Program-made: the position numbers and the translations under genes
Source: JAJPXI01 sp051867655
GTDB lineage: Bacteria; Bacillota; Clostridia; Oscillospirales; Oscillospiraceae
Assembly (NCBI GenBank): GCA_051867655.1
Contig: JBJDYV010000070.1
Span: forward strand, 1-38,062
Length of the DNA: 38,062 nucleotides
Direction: 5' to 3'
In this document: piece after piece, positions 1-7,896 of the stretch
Numbering within the stretch: the stretch's first letter is position 1
Layout of the letters: each line of letters opens with the position of its first letter
The notes under the pieces: model-generated
The model's database searches: none
Seen by the model: the letters and a program-made list of their open reading frames with translations, nothing else
Told to the model about the DNA's origin: nothing

Positions 1-215
1 AGATCCGCCTGGCGGCCCGGGACTACGACCCCTCCCGCATCAACCGCTATCTGGTGACCCTGGCGGGGGATTTCCACCGCTTTTATAATTCCAACCGCAT
101 CAAGGACGAGAAGCAGGACGTGCTGGAGGCCCGCCTGAAGCTGGCGGACACCGTGCGCGCGGTCATCGCCAACAGTCTGAGCCTGCTGGGCGTCAGCGCG
201 CCGAAGAAAATGTAA
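1..215 (+). CDS. argS: Arginyl-tRNA synthetase, C-terminal end (partial)
   Basis: This is the last 70 codons of a gene that enters from the left edge in frame 3; the stop TAA is at 213-215. The fragment has the ending of the class I arginyl-tRNA synthetase DALR anticodon-binding helical bundle: INRYLVTLAGDFHRFYN, RIKDE, then LLGVSAPKKM, where family members usually end in a LLG(V/I)xxPEKM-like sequence. The enzyme charges tRNA-Arg in the cytoplasm. The catalytic HIGH and KMSKS-equivalent regions lie outside the window. The stop codon sits in the loop of a perfect 13-bp hairpin (197-228). Identification rests on the C-terminal motif alone but is quite specific. Confidence 0.85.
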   Translation, partial: IRLAARDYDPSRINRYLVTLAGDFHRFYNSNRIKDEKQDVLEARLKLADTVRAVIANSLSLLGVSAPKKM

Positions 216-228
216 TTTCTTCGGCGCG
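197..228 (+). terminator. Perfect hairpin enclosing the argS stop codon
   Basis: A 13-bp perfect stem (197-209 with 216-228) has the six-base loop ATGTAA, which is the last codon plus the stop of argS. No T-run follows, so it is not a textbook intrinsic terminator. It may act as a 3'-end stabiliser or a weak terminator. Confidence 0.45.
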
Positions 229-278
229 GAATGCAGAATTCAGAATGCAAAATGCAGAATTTTGCATTTCCGTTCATT
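229..278. repeat. Heptamer tandem repeat (GAATGCA-type), locus 1
   Basis: Imperfect seven-base units (GAATGCA, GAATTCA, GAATGCA, AAATGCA, GAATTTT) run from the argS hairpin towards the REP cluster. The same heptamer family recurs at 3534-3570, 22450-22484 and 25384-25500, each time touching the end or start of a gene. Confidence 0.75.
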
Positions 279-281
279 CAG

Positions 282-468
282 TAGGGGCGGATATCATCCG
301 CCCGCACCCCATTGAAAACGTAGGGGCGGATTCCATATCCGCCCGCGCCCTGTTGAAAATGTAGGGGCGGATTCCATATCCGCCCGCACCCCATTGAAAA
401 CGTAGGGGCGGATTCCATATCCGCCCGCACCCATTGAAAACGTAGGGGCGGATTCCATATCCGCCCGC
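282..468. repeat. Tandem cluster of five REP palindromes
   Basis: Five copies of the REP element (TAGGGGCGGAT ... ATCCGCCCGC) start at 282, 321, 362, 403 and 443. The last four repeat with a period of 40-41 bp and are separated by a near-identical 14-15-bp linker (ACCCCATTGAAAAC). The first copy is a short variant (GGATATCATCC core). Each can fold into a hairpin of 8-9 GC-rich pairs. The cluster fills the argS-to-494 gap. Confidence 0.9.
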
Positions 469-493
469 GAAACCAAAAAGGAGAAACACCACC

Positions 494-1735
494 ATGGACA
501 TTCCCTTATCGACCCCGATCCTTTTAGACGGCGCCACGGGCACCCAGCTGCAGCAGCGGGGCATGCCCCAGGGCGTGTGCACCGAGACCTGGGTGCTGGA
601 GCACCCGGAGGCTCTGCTGGACCTGCAGCGCGCCTATGTGGAGGCCGGCTCCCAGGTGCTGATGGCCCCCACCTTCGGGGCCAACCGGGCCAACCTGGCC
701 CACCACGGCATCACGGGAAAAACCGCCGAACTCAACAAGGCTCTGGTGGCCCTGTCCAAGCAGGCCGCGGGCGGAAAGGCCCTGGTAGCCGCCGACCTGT
801 CCCCCACGGGGCTGTTCATCCCGCCCTTCGGGGAGACCCCCTTTGACGAGCTGGTGGACATCTACGCCGAGCAGGCCCGCGCCTGCGCCGAGGCGGGGGC
901 GGACCTGTTCGCGGTGGAGACCACCATGACCATGCCCGAGGCCCGGGCGGCGGTGCTGGCGGTCAAGTCGGTGACAGATAAGCCGGTGTGGGTGACCTTC
1001 ACCTGCGACGAGAACGGCCGCACCCTGTCGGGCACCGACGTGCTGGCGGCCCTGATCGTCATGCAGGGTCTGGGGGTGTCCGCCTTCGGCCTGAACTGCT
1101 CCACCGGCCCGGAGACCATGCTGGAGCAGCTCCGGCGGCTGACCCCCTACGCCACGGTGCCCCTGATCGCCAAGCCCAACGCGGGCCTGCCCGAGACGGA
1201 GAACGGCAAAACGGTGTACCGCTGCCCGCCGGAGGAGTTCGTGGGGTATGTGGAGCAGATGGCGGCCGCGGGTGTGCGCATCTTCGGCGGCTGCTGCGGC
1301 ACCACTCCGGAGCACATCGCCGCATTGAAGGATGCGGTGGCGGGGGTGGACTTCTCCCGATTCACGCCGCCGGAGCGGGACCCCGACGTGATCCCCTGCG
1401 CCAGCGAGAAGGAGGCCCGGTTCATCACCCCCGACGTGGACGTGGGCGAACCCATCGAGTGTACCCCCGACCTGATGGAGGACATTCTGGACGCGGAGGA
1501 GGAATCCCCCCAGGGGGCGCTGAAGATCGCCATTCTGGAGCAGGACGACCTGGATATCTTCGCGGAGAACCAGTACGTGGTGAAGGACGCCCTGTGCATC
1601 TACTCCGACGTGCCCGAGCTGCTGGAGGGGGCCCTGCGGGCCTACCAGGGCCGCGCCTTCTGGGACGGCACCGGGGAGATCGAGCCGGAGTTCCTGCAAA
1701 AAATGTCCCAAAAATACGGCCTGATCCTTTTATAA
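494..1735 (+). CDS. Homocysteine S-methyltransferase-family protein
   Basis: A 413-aa cytoplasmic protein with an N-terminal homocysteine-binding TIM barrel (about residues 5-290), as in the first domain of MetH or in BhmT. DGATGT is at 12-17. The zinc ligands are Cys202 (GLNCSTGP) and the Cys267-Cys268 pair (GGCCGTT). The enzyme would move a methyl group to the thiol of homocysteine to make methionine. Residues 291-413 are an extension with no B12-binding motif that I can see, so the methyl donor or partner corrinoid protein must be supplied elsewhere. The start is supported by AAAAAGGAG at 475-483, ten bases before the ATG. It stands alone on its strand, ends at a strong terminator, and faces a convergent ferredoxin/ASKHA corrinoid activator (2007-3518), which fits cobalamin-dependent methionine synthesis (inference). 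Confidence 0.82.
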   Translation: MDIPLSTPILLDGATGTQLQQRGMPQGVCTETWVLEHPEALLDLQRAYVEAGSQVLMAPTFGANRANLAHHGITGKTAELNKALVALSKQAAGGKALVAADLSPTGLFIPPFGETPFDELVDIYAEQARACAEAGADLFAVETTMTMPEARAAVLAVKSVTDKPVWVTFTCDENGRTLSGTDVLAALIVMQGLGVSAFGLNCSTGPETMLEQLRRLTPYATVPLIAKPNAGLPETENGKTVYRCPPEEFVGYVEQMAAAGVRIFGGCCGTTPEHIAALKDAVAGVDFSRFTPPERDPDVIPCASEKEARFITPDVDVGEPIECTPDLMEDILDAEEESPQGALKIAILEQDDLDIFAENQYVVKDALCIYSDVPELLEGALRAYQGRAFWDGTGEIEPEFLQKMSQKYGLILL

Positions 1736-1741
1736 ACTGAT

Positions 1742-1780
1742 AAGACCTCCCTTCGCGGTGTGCGAAGGGAGGTCTTTTTT
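1742..1780 (+). terminator. Intrinsic terminator of the 494-1735 gene
   Basis: A perfect 15-bp stem (1742-1756 with 1762-1776) with a five-base loop is followed by an unbroken T-run. Apart from one loop base, its core is the same hairpin that precedes the tail-like gene at 28226, so this terminator sequence is reused in the genome. Confidence 0.93.
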
Positions 1781-1786
1781 GTTTCC

Positions 1787-2009
1787 CCGGGCGCATATGA
1801 ACGCGCCCCTCCATCTCTATCCGAACCTTACGCATAATTAATTTGTAGGGGCGGATTCCATATCCGCCCGCACGTAGGCGGCATCATCCGCACGCGCCGC
1901 CGTGTCCATGCCCGAACCCTATAAAACCTGTAGGGGCGGATTCCATATCCGCCCGCACGCAGGCGGCATCATCCGCACGCACTCCGGGCGCATATGGAAT
2001 GCGCCCCTA
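1787..2009. repeat. REP palindrome cluster
   Basis: The cluster holds several REP variants: a degenerate GGGCGCATATG copy (about 1788-1808), full copies at 1846-1871 and 1931-1956, shorter GGCGGCATCATCCGC copies after each of these, and an inverted GGGCGCATATGG ... GCGCCCCTA copy at 1985-2009. Read leftward, the last copy begins with TAG, which is the stop codon of the 2007-3518 gene. Confidence 0.88.
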
Positions 2010-3518
2010 CTCGAACATCATGCAGTCGATGTAAAAATCGTTGAAGGCCCTGTGGCCCGACAGTTCAAGATACTTACAGCGCCCGCGCAGGCCGTCCAGG
2101 ATATCCCGGGCCTCAGCCGACAGCAGCGCCGCCGCCGCGCCCTCGCCCGCGCTGTTGCCCACGCCCACGATGCGCTTCTCCATGGACGCCGGCAGCAGGC
2201 CGATGGCCGCCGCGCTCTCCCGGCGGATGTAGTTGCCGAAGCCGCCCGCCAGGTACAGGCACGCCACGTCGTCCTCCTCCAGCCCTGCCTCGTCCAGCAG
2301 AGTGCAGATCCCGGCGGCGATGGCCGCCTTGGCCAGCTGGAGCTGGCGCACATCGGCGGCGGTGATGCACACGTCCCCGGCCAGACGGAACCGCACATTG
2401 CCGTCCCCGTCCTCTTCGAGATAAGGCAGAGCCTCCTCCGGGGCCTCGTCGGGCGGGAGCAGGCGGCCGGTCTCGTCCACCGCCCCCAGCTCCAGCATAA
2501 CCGCCAGGGCGTCCACCAGCCCGGAGCCGCACACGCCCCGGGCCGCGCCGCCGCCCAGTACGGTCACGGCCACCTTGCCGTCCGTCCGCTCCACCCGGCT
2601 GATCGCCCCGTCGCAGGCCGACATGCCCTGGGAGATGGCCGCGCCCTCAAAGGCGGGCCCGGCGGCGGTGGCGCAGCAGAGAAAGCCCGTCTGGGCGCTG
2701 CCCAGGGCCATCTCGCCGTTGGTGCCCACGTCCAGGAACAGAACCGGGCGCTCCGCCCGGTACGCCCCGCTGGCCAGGATCCCGGCGGTGATGTCGCCGC
2801 CCACATAGCCCGCCACGGCGGGGGCCAGACAGACCCGGGTGTGCTTCGGCAGGCCGAACCCGCCGCCGTCCTGCCACTCCCCGAACAGGGACAGGGGGGT
2901 GAAGGGGGCCGTTGCGATGGACGCGGGGGACAGCCCCGCGTAGATGTGCTCCATGACCGTGTTGGCCGCGACGGTCACGGTGGAAAGCTCGTCCAGGCTC
3001 CGCCCCGCGCAGGCGCAGAGCTCCTCCAGGTACCCGTTCAGCTGGCCCCGGATGGCCCGCGTCAGCTGCTCCAGGCCGTCGGGCTGGGACATGGCGTACT
3101 GGATGCGGGAGATCACATCGGCGCCGAAGGCGCGCTGGCGGTTCACGCCGCTGCGGGTGCCCAGCAGCGCGCCGCTGGGCAAATCGTACAGGTGGACCAC
3201 CACCGTGGTGGTGCCGATGTCCACGGCGGCCCCCAGGCCCTCGCCCGGGGTCAGGGGGAAGTCCGTGCCCCGCCCCGTGCTGGCGATGACCGCCCCGGCG
3301 TTCTGCTCCGGGAGGACCACCGTGCAGTCCTCCGCCGCGGGGGTGCGGCAGGCCAGCACCTCCCGCCCGTCCACCGTCACGGTGCACTTTTTGCAGGTGC
3401 CGTTGCCGCCGCAGGGGGCCTCGGGGGCGGCGATCCCGGAGCGCCGCAGCGCGGCCAGGATGGTCTCCCCCTCCCGGGTTTCGATCGTTCGTTGGGTGCC
3501 GTTTCCGATCACATTCAT
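2007..3518 (-). CDS. 2Fe-2S ferredoxin/ASKHA protein (corrinoid-activation, RACE-type)
   Basis: A 503-aa protein with an N-terminal plant-type 2Fe-2S domain (Cys36-x5-Cys42-x2-Cys45-x11-Cys57) followed by a large ASKHA-fold ATPase part (DUF4445/RamA family): AAVDIGTTTVVV near 96-107, LDVGTNGEMALG in the middle and YLAGGFGNY near the C-terminus. Proteins of this family use ATP and a reduced Fe-S cluster to return inactive Co(II) corrinoid proteins to Co(I). In bacteria whose MetH lacks its own reactivation domain, RamA-like proteins are proposed to do this job; the convergent homocysteine methyltransferase-family gene makes that a reasonable reading here, but it is inference. It is the last gene of a leftward operon after 3552-4403, with GGAGA before the ATG. 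Its stop TAG is the first three bases of a REP palindrome. Confidence 0.85.
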   Translation of the reverse strand: MNVIGNGTQRTIETREGETILAALRRSGIAAPEAPCGGNGTCKKCTVTVDGREVLACRTPAAEDCTVVLPEQNAGAVIASTGRGTDFPLTPGEGLGAAVDIGTTTVVVHLYDLPSGALLGTRSGVNRQRAFGADVISRIQYAMSQPDGLEQLTRAIRGQLNGYLEELCACAGRSLDELSTVTVAANTVMEHIYAGLSPASIATAPFTPLSLFGEWQDGGGFGLPKHTRVCLAPAVAGYVGGDITAGILASGAYRAERPVLFLDVGTNGEMALGSAQTGFLCCATAAGPAFEGAAISQGMSACDGAISRVERTDGKVAVTVLGGGAARGVCGSGLVDALAVMLELGAVDETGRLLPPDEAPEEALPYLEEDGDGNVRFRLAGDVCITAADVRQLQLAKAAIAAGICTLLDEAGLEEDDVACLYLAGGFGNYIRRESAAAIGLLPASMEKRIVGVGNSAGEGAAAALLSAEARDILDGLRGRCKYLELSGHRAFNDFYIDCMMFE

Positions 3519-3533
3519 GCTCGTCTCCGCCCC

Positions 3534-3570
3534 TCATTCATCATTCTGCATTCAGCATTCAGCATTCAAA
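3534..3570. repeat. Heptamer tandem repeat, locus 2
   Basis: Read leftward the units are GAATGCT, GAATGCT, GAATGCA, GAATGAT, GAATGAG. The repeat fills the short gap upstream of the ferredoxin/ASKHA gene and supplies the last codons and the stop of the preceding membrane-protein gene (ending NAEC). Confidence 0.75.
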
Positions 3571-4403
3571 GATTCCGCCGCCCGGATCCAGCCCATGTTG
3601 GCCAGACCCTCGTAGGGGAACACATACAGGTACAAAATGCCCCGGGACAGGTTGTTCAGCAGGTCCCAGAACCAGAAGGACAGCCGGAAGACCAGGTACT
3701 GTCCCCGGCGGGAGCGCAGGATGGTCTGGGAATCCCGCAGGGCGGCCCCCACGCCGCCTCCCCGGGCCAGCAGGTAGCGGGCGGGCGCCAGCTGGGTCAT
3801 GACGCACCAGACGGCCGCCTGGGCCAGAAGCAGCAGCCAGGCGGCGGCGGTGAAGCCCGTCAGGCTGCCGCCCGACCCCACCAGCGCCGCGGCGGCGGGA
3901 ATGCAGAACAGGCCCAGCAGTACCAGCTGCACGCACCCGAGGATCAGCTCCAGCGCAGCGGCCCGCCCGGCCCGGCGCAGGTCGGTATACCACCCGAACA
4001 CGCCCCGGAAGGGCCTGGGTGTTCCCTGCTCCGCGGCCCAGAGGTGGTCCAGGCAGCCCAGACGCAGGGGGGCGGCTACCGCCCCGACGCACAGGTGGAC
4101 CAGCACGAAGGTCAGCAGGGTGGCCGGGGAGATGGCCACCGACAGCCCGACTCCCACCTCGTCCAGCCGCAGGGCGGCGTACAGGCCCTGGGCGCTGAGA
4201 CTGACGCTGGTCTGGATGGCGTGGCTGGCAGTGTCCCAGTAGTACAGGGGGAACGCGCCCCCGGCGCGCTGCAGGAAGGCGTCCGCCAGCAGCTCCACGA
4301 TGGCCACGGCGGCCCCTAACGCGGAACAGGCCCCGAGGGCCTGTCCCATCCGCCGCTTGGCCTGGGTCTTCAGCTCCAGGCGCGGGGGCATTGTGTGCTT
4401 CAT
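3552..4403 (-). CDS. Polytopic membrane protein, DUF975-like
   Basis: A 283-aa integral membrane protein with about five or six hydrophobic segments (near 22-45, 95-120, 155-178, 185-208 and 245-270) and basic loops. The C-terminal region (YLVFRLSFWFWDLL ... GILYLYVFPYEG) resembles the conserved end of the DUF975 family of Firmicutes membrane proteins, whose function is unknown; this match is from memory and tentative. The ATG overlaps the stop of the upstream vanW-family gene as ATGA (4400-4403), so the two are probably translationally coupled and may act together at the membrane. The final residues NAEC and the stop are encoded by the heptamer repeat at 3534-3570, so the natural C-terminus has probably been altered. 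Confidence 0.65.
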   Translation of the reverse strand: MKHTMPPRLELKTQAKRRMGQALGACSALGAAVAIVELLADAFLQRAGGAFPLYYWDTASHAIQTSVSLSAQGLYAALRLDEVGVGLSVAISPATLLTFVLVHLCVGAVAAPLRLGCLDHLWAAEQGTPRPFRGVFGWYTDLRRAGRAAALELILGCVQLVLLGLFCIPAAAALVGSGGSLTGFTAAAWLLLLAQAAVWCVMTQLAPARYLLARGGGVGAALRDSQTILRSRRGQYLVFRLSFWFWDLLNNLSRGILYLYVFPYEGLANMGWIRAAESLNAEC

Positions 4404-6226
4404 AGCGTGTTCTCCGTCTCACCGGCCGTCTCCTCCGCCGGGGGCGGGGGCGGCACGGGGGTCTCCGGGGTCTCGGAGGTCTCGGCCGCCGGGATCTCCG
4501 GGGTCTCGGAAGTGGCCGGCGGCTCGGAGACGGCCGGCGGCTCGGAAGTGACCGGCGGCTCGGAAGTGACCGGCGGCTCGGAAGTAGCCGGGGTCTCGGA
4601 GGTGGCCGGGGTCGAGGGCAGGGGCTGGCCCGTGGGGTCCAGACCGTATTGGGCGGCGTCGGCGGAGTTGATCAGCACGACCTTGTCGCGTTTTTTGTAG
4701 TTGTTTTTACTCTCCAGGGTGCGGCTGATCAGGGTGCCGTCCCCGGCGTAGACGCAGCGGTAGGTCTCGTTTTTGATGCCCGTGTAGCCGGTGACCTCCA
4801 CCTTGGTGGTGCCGGCGGGGACGGAGTCGTCGATCTTGTAGATGGTCTCATAGGGGGTGTAGGACAGGTTGTTGAACTCCATCTTCACATAGGTGTCGTC
4901 GGTCTTGGTGCCCCAGATCCGCACGGTCAGCTCGCGGTTCTTCAGAGTGATCACGATCTTGATGGGGTAATCGGTGTTGTTTTTAAACTTGAAGTCGGAG
5001 CTGCCGCCGTTGACCATGGCGTCGCTGCCCTCGTCCAGGTAGCCCACGGCGTAGGTGTGCTGGTTGCGCTGGACGATCTCCAGATTGGCGTACAGGGTGG
5101 CGGTATAGATGGTGGAGGACATCTGGCACACGCCGCCGCCGATGGAGTCCACGGTCTGGCCGTTCAGGTAGGAGGGCGCGGGCTTGAAGCCCTGTTCCGT
5201 GGTGCAGGGGGCGATCTTGGACCAGTAGGAGAACTCCTCGCCGGGCAGCAGGATGGTGCCGTTGCACAGCTCGGCCGCCAGGGTCACGTTGGACAGGCGG
5301 TTGCTGCTGCCGCCCACAACACTCATTTTCTCGCCCAGGATGTCGGCGAACAGGGATTCCTCCAGCTTTTCGGTGGTGATCTCCGGCTCGGTCAACTCCA
5401 GGGGGATCTTGAAGCTCTCGCCGGGCTCGGCGCGCTCAAACAGGGCCTGGGCGGCGGCGGTGTCGAAGGACACGCCGTCCTCGCCGGGGATGATCTCGTA
5501 GGTCTCGGGGTCCAGGGCGGCGTTTTTCGGCTCGGTGTGCACCTGCCGGCGGAGCTCCTCAAAGTCGGGCGCGTCCGGCTCGGTGATGGCGGCCTCCAGG
5601 GCCACGTCGCTGTAGTCCCCGGCGGCGATCCGGGTCAGCAGGGCCTCCTCCACCGTCTCGGTGTCGATGGCCATGCCCGTCTGGCCCCGGGTGAAGAGAA
5701 TGTAAGTATCCTTGACCTCGGTCTCATGCTGCACCATGGGCTGGGACAGGGTGGACGTCAGTTCGGTCAGAAGGCCGTCGATGTACAGCTGGTCCTGAAA
5801 GACCAGCGCAGTCTGCGCCGTACGGCGCTCGCCGCCCAGCAGCGCCTTGATCCAGGCCGCGCCCCGGGCCGGGAAGGGCTCCTCCCCGGCGGTCAGCTGG
5901 TCGAGAACGGCCCCGGTGTCAAAGGACGGCTCGGCCTTGTCCAGCTCGCAGGTCACGCTCTTTCCGTTGAAGGTCAGCTCCACGCTCCGGCCCTGCCAGT
6001 CCTTCTCCGCCTTTTCCAGGCGCGCTTCGGCCTGGGCACGGCTGAGCCCGCTCAGCTCCACGCCCGCGGCCTCGCTGTTGGGCAGGATGTGCCCGGTGGC
6101 CCAGGCGCAGAGGCCCGCATAGGCCCCGGCCAGAACCACGACGATGCAGGCGCACACGATGGGAGCCCCGGACCTCTTCCCGCTCTTCTTCACGCGCTTG
6201 CCCGCTTTCTTTTCTTTCTTTTCCAT
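4400..6226 (-). CDS. VanW-family membrane-anchored cell-wall protein
   Basis: A 608-aa protein with a basic N-terminus, one membrane helix (about 24-45) and a large extracellular part. A region resembling the peptidoglycan-binding_4 module (about 50-290) precedes the VanW domain (about 297-440) with PGEEFSYW, YLNGQTVDSIGGGVCQMSST and NRNQHTY-like blocks. A beta-rich G5-like stretch follows, and then a Pro/Ser/Thr/Glu tail of tandem TSEPP units (after about 540) that could span the cell wall. The VanW domain is named from vanB-type clusters, but its activity is unknown and its presence does not mean vancomycin resistance. I start at the fourth codon of the open frame: GGAGG at 6236-6240 lies nine bases before this ATG and directly abuts the earlier one. 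First gene of a three-gene leftward operon. Confidence 0.85.
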   Translation of the reverse strand: MEKKEKKAGKRVKKSGKRSGAPIVCACIVVVLAGAYAGLCAWATGHILPNSEAAGVELSGLSRAQAEARLEKAEKDWQGRSVELTFNGKSVTCELDKAEPSFDTGAVLDQLTAGEEPFPARGAAWIKALLGGERRTAQTALVFQDQLYIDGLLTELTSTLSQPMVQHETEVKDTYILFTRGQTGMAIDTETVEEALLTRIAAGDYSDVALEAAITEPDAPDFEELRRQVHTEPKNAALDPETYEIIPGEDGVSFDTAAAQALFERAEPGESFKIPLELTEPEITTEKLEESLFADILGEKMSVVGGSSNRLSNVTLAAELCNGTILLPGEEFSYWSKIAPCTTEQGFKPAPSYLNGQTVDSIGGGVCQMSSTIYTATLYANLEIVQRNQHTYAVGYLDEGSDAMVNGGSSDFKFKNNTDYPIKIVITLKNRELTVRIWGTKTDDTYVKMEFNNLSYTPYETIYKIDDSVPAGTTKVEVTGYTGIKNETYRCVYAGDGTLISRTLESKNNYKKRDKVVLINSADAAQYGLDPTGQPLPSTPATSETPATSEPPVTSEPPVTSEPPAVSEPPATSETPEIPAAETSETPETPVPPPPPAEETAGETENTL

Positions 6227-6275
6227 TGCAATCATCCTCCGATGGACGATGGGTTCGACACAAAATGTTATTCAT

Positions 6276-6304
6276 ATTATATGGTTTGCCCCCCGAAAAT
6301 GCAA
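6276..6304 (-). promoter_or_regulatory. Promoter of the vanW-family operon
   Basis: On the minus strand, TTGCAT (6299-6304) and TATAAT (6276-6281) are separated by exactly 17 bp, about 50 bp upstream of the vanW-family start. Confidence 0.75.
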
Positions 6305-6401
6305 TTACAGTTTGGTTACAAGCGGGTTGCCCCTTTACATTCGGGATTTGGCGTTATAAAATGTATGTTCAAGGTATGCGCACGCGCGAGGAGGTTCCCC
6401 C

Positions 6402-7661
6402 ATGAGCAGCCAGAACAATCAAAATAACAACGACTGGATCGGATGGGTCGCCATCGTGGTCCTGTTCTGTATTCCCTATACCTGGCCCGTGGCCCTGTTT
6501 CTGCTGATCCGGAAGCTGACGGGCGCGGACAGGAAGAAGAGCCAGCCCCGCCACCCCTATGACATCCAGCGCCAGCAGGAGCAGCAGCGTCAGCAGAGCG
6601 CCGCGCAGCAGCAGTACGCCGCCCAGAACGCGGCCCGGCAGGAGCGCGCGCAGCAGCAGTACACCGCCCAGCAGGGGCGTACCGCGCAGAGCGCCGCCCA
6701 AAACGCGGCGCGGAGCGCCGCCCAAAACGCGGCGCGGAGCGCCGGGGCGGCCGCGGGGGCGAAAAAGGCGGACAAGCAGAGCGGCCCCAAGCTCCCCCGG
6801 GGCAAGGGCCTGACCATCGTGGGGGCCATCGTCACCGGCATTTTCGCCGTGGGCTTTCTGACCCAGCTGGCGGACGCCATTTCCTGGGGCGGCCTGGGCT
6901 CCATGCTCTCCGAGCTGGTGTCCCTGCTGGCCTTTCTCTGCCTGGGTCTGGTGCTGCTGTTCTGCGGCCTGAGCCGCACCCGCAAAGGCAAGCGGTACCA
7001 CAAGTACCTGAGCCTGATCGGCAAGCGCAGCTCGGTGTCTCTGGAGGCCCTGGCCAAGACCACCGGGGCCAGCCGCCGCCGGGTGCTGGACGACCTGCAG
7101 GACATGCTGGACGACGGCCTGCTGCCCACGGGCTATCTGGACCTGGCCCATGACCGGCTGGTTCTGAGCGAGGAGGGCATTCCCGACGAGGAGCCGGAGC
7201 GGAAGGCGGAGGCTGCCCCCGAGCCGGAACCGGCCCAGGACGACAACGCCATTCTGGCGGAGATCCGCGCGGTGAACGACGCCATTCCCGACCCGGTCAT
7301 GAGCGCGAAGATCGACCGCATCGGGGAGATCACGGGCAAGATCCTGGACTATCAGCGCCAGCACCCCGGCAAGGACAGCCAGCTGCGCAGCTTTCTGAAC
7401 TACTACCTGCCCACCACCCTGAAGATCCTGCGCTCCTACGCCCAGCTGGACGCCCAGGGCGTGGAGGGGGAGAACATCTCCGCCGCCAAGGCCCGCATTG
7501 AGGGCATGATGGACAAGGTGGTGGAGGGCTTCGAGAACCAGCTGGATAAGCTGTTCCGGGACAGCGCCATGGACATCTCCTCGGATGTGGCGGTGCTGGA
7601 GAAGATGCTGGAAAAGGACGGCCTGTCCAACAGCGGCCAGGGCATGACCCTGGGCGGATAA
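6402..7661 (+). CDS. XpaC-family (5-bromo-4-chloroindolyl phosphate hydrolysis) membrane protein
   Basis: A 419-aa protein. Residues 13-36 are a membrane helix. Residues 50-115 form a low-complexity, very Gln/Ala/Arg-rich segment with short repeats (AAQNAARS twice). Two more hydrophobic helices are near 123-145 and 150-175, and a cytoplasmic part follows: a small winged-helix-like stretch (VSLEALAKTTGASRRRVLDDL, about 208-228) and a long helical C-terminus (250-410). The domain order fits the XpaC family (PF10112), named from a B. subtilis phosphatase-activity phenotype with no proven biochemical role; relatives often sit beside TelA-like genes, absent here. The start is supported by GGAGG eight to nine bases upstream. 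It is divergent from the vanW-family gene, and TATAAA near 6355 may be its -10 element. Confidence 0.7.
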   Translation: MSSQNNQNNNDWIGWVAIVVLFCIPYTWPVALFLLIRKLTGADRKKSQPRHPYDIQRQQEQQRQQSAAQQQYAAQNAARQERAQQQYTAQQGRTAQSAAQNAARSAAQNAARSAGAAAGAKKADKQSGPKLPRGKGLTIVGAIVTGIFAVGFLTQLADAISWGGLGSMLSELVSLLAFLCLGLVLLFCGLSRTRKGKRYHKYLSLIGKRSSVSLEALAKTTGASRRRVLDDLQDMLDDGLLPTGYLDLAHDRLVLSEEGIPDEEPERKAEAAPEPEPAQDDNAILAEIRAVNDAIPDPVMSAKIDRIGEITGKILDYQRQHPGKDSQLRSFLNYYLPTTLKILRSYAQLDAQGVEGENISAAKARIEGMMDKVVEGFENQLDKLFRDSAMDISSDVAVLEKMLEKDGLSNSGQGMTLGG

Positions 7662-7674
7662 CCGCAAACCGTAA

Positions 7675-7733
7675 AAGGCCCCCCTTCGCCCAAGGCGAAG
7701 GGGGGTCAAACCTTGTATCATGTTGTCCGGTCC
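7675..7733 (-). repeat. Orphan copy of the tail-like-gene leader element
   Basis: Read leftward this carries the signature found upstream of the tail-like genes at 28226 and 20770: CCGGACAACATG, TGATACAAG, TTTGACC, then a hairpin (7679-7690 with 7694-7705) followed by TTTT. No open frame follows; it points into the end of the XpaC-family gene. It is either a relic of a lost gene or a leftward terminator. Confidence 0.65.
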
Positions 7734-7866
7734 CCGGGCGCATAGGGAATGGCCCCTGCGTTCAAACCTGAAACTTCGCGTCCGGATCTGTAGGGGAGGG
7801 CCTTGGCCCTCCCGAAGCGCGGCGTCATCCCGCAGATCTGGCGGCAGGGGCAAGCCCCTGCCCTAC
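7733..7866. repeat. GC-rich palindromes (REP-like, AGGGCC and CAGGGGC variants)
   Basis: The region holds a degenerate GGGCGCATAGG copy (7736-7758), TAGGGGAGGGCC paired with GGCCCTCCC (about 7790-7814), and GGCAGGGGC paired with GCCCCTGCCCTA (about 7841-7865). The same two-arm arrangement occurs at 20912-20990. These look like sequence-diverged cousins of the REP family that keep the TAGGGG end. Confidence 0.75.
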
Positions 7867-7896
7867 ATGATTCAAATTTGAAACACTTGGCGAAAT

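Noticed and set aside
282..468. Regularly spaced repeats resembling a small CRISPR array
   Set aside because: The linkers between units are nearly identical rather than unique, units are palindromic REPs found throughout the window, and no cas gene is present.
1902..4319. 805-codon rightward frame over the corrinoid activator and membrane protein
   Set aside because: Low-complexity Gly/Arg/His/Gln shadow of two clearly recognisable leftward genes; it also reads through REPs.
4400..6226. Vancomycin-resistance gene
   Set aside because: The VanW domain is widespread in Firmicutes wall proteins; no vanHAX, vanY or vanRS genes are nearby.
6144..6359. Short open frame between the vanW-family and XpaC-family genes
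   Set aside because: It overlaps the promoter and N-terminus of the vanW-family gene and has no Shine-Dalgarno.
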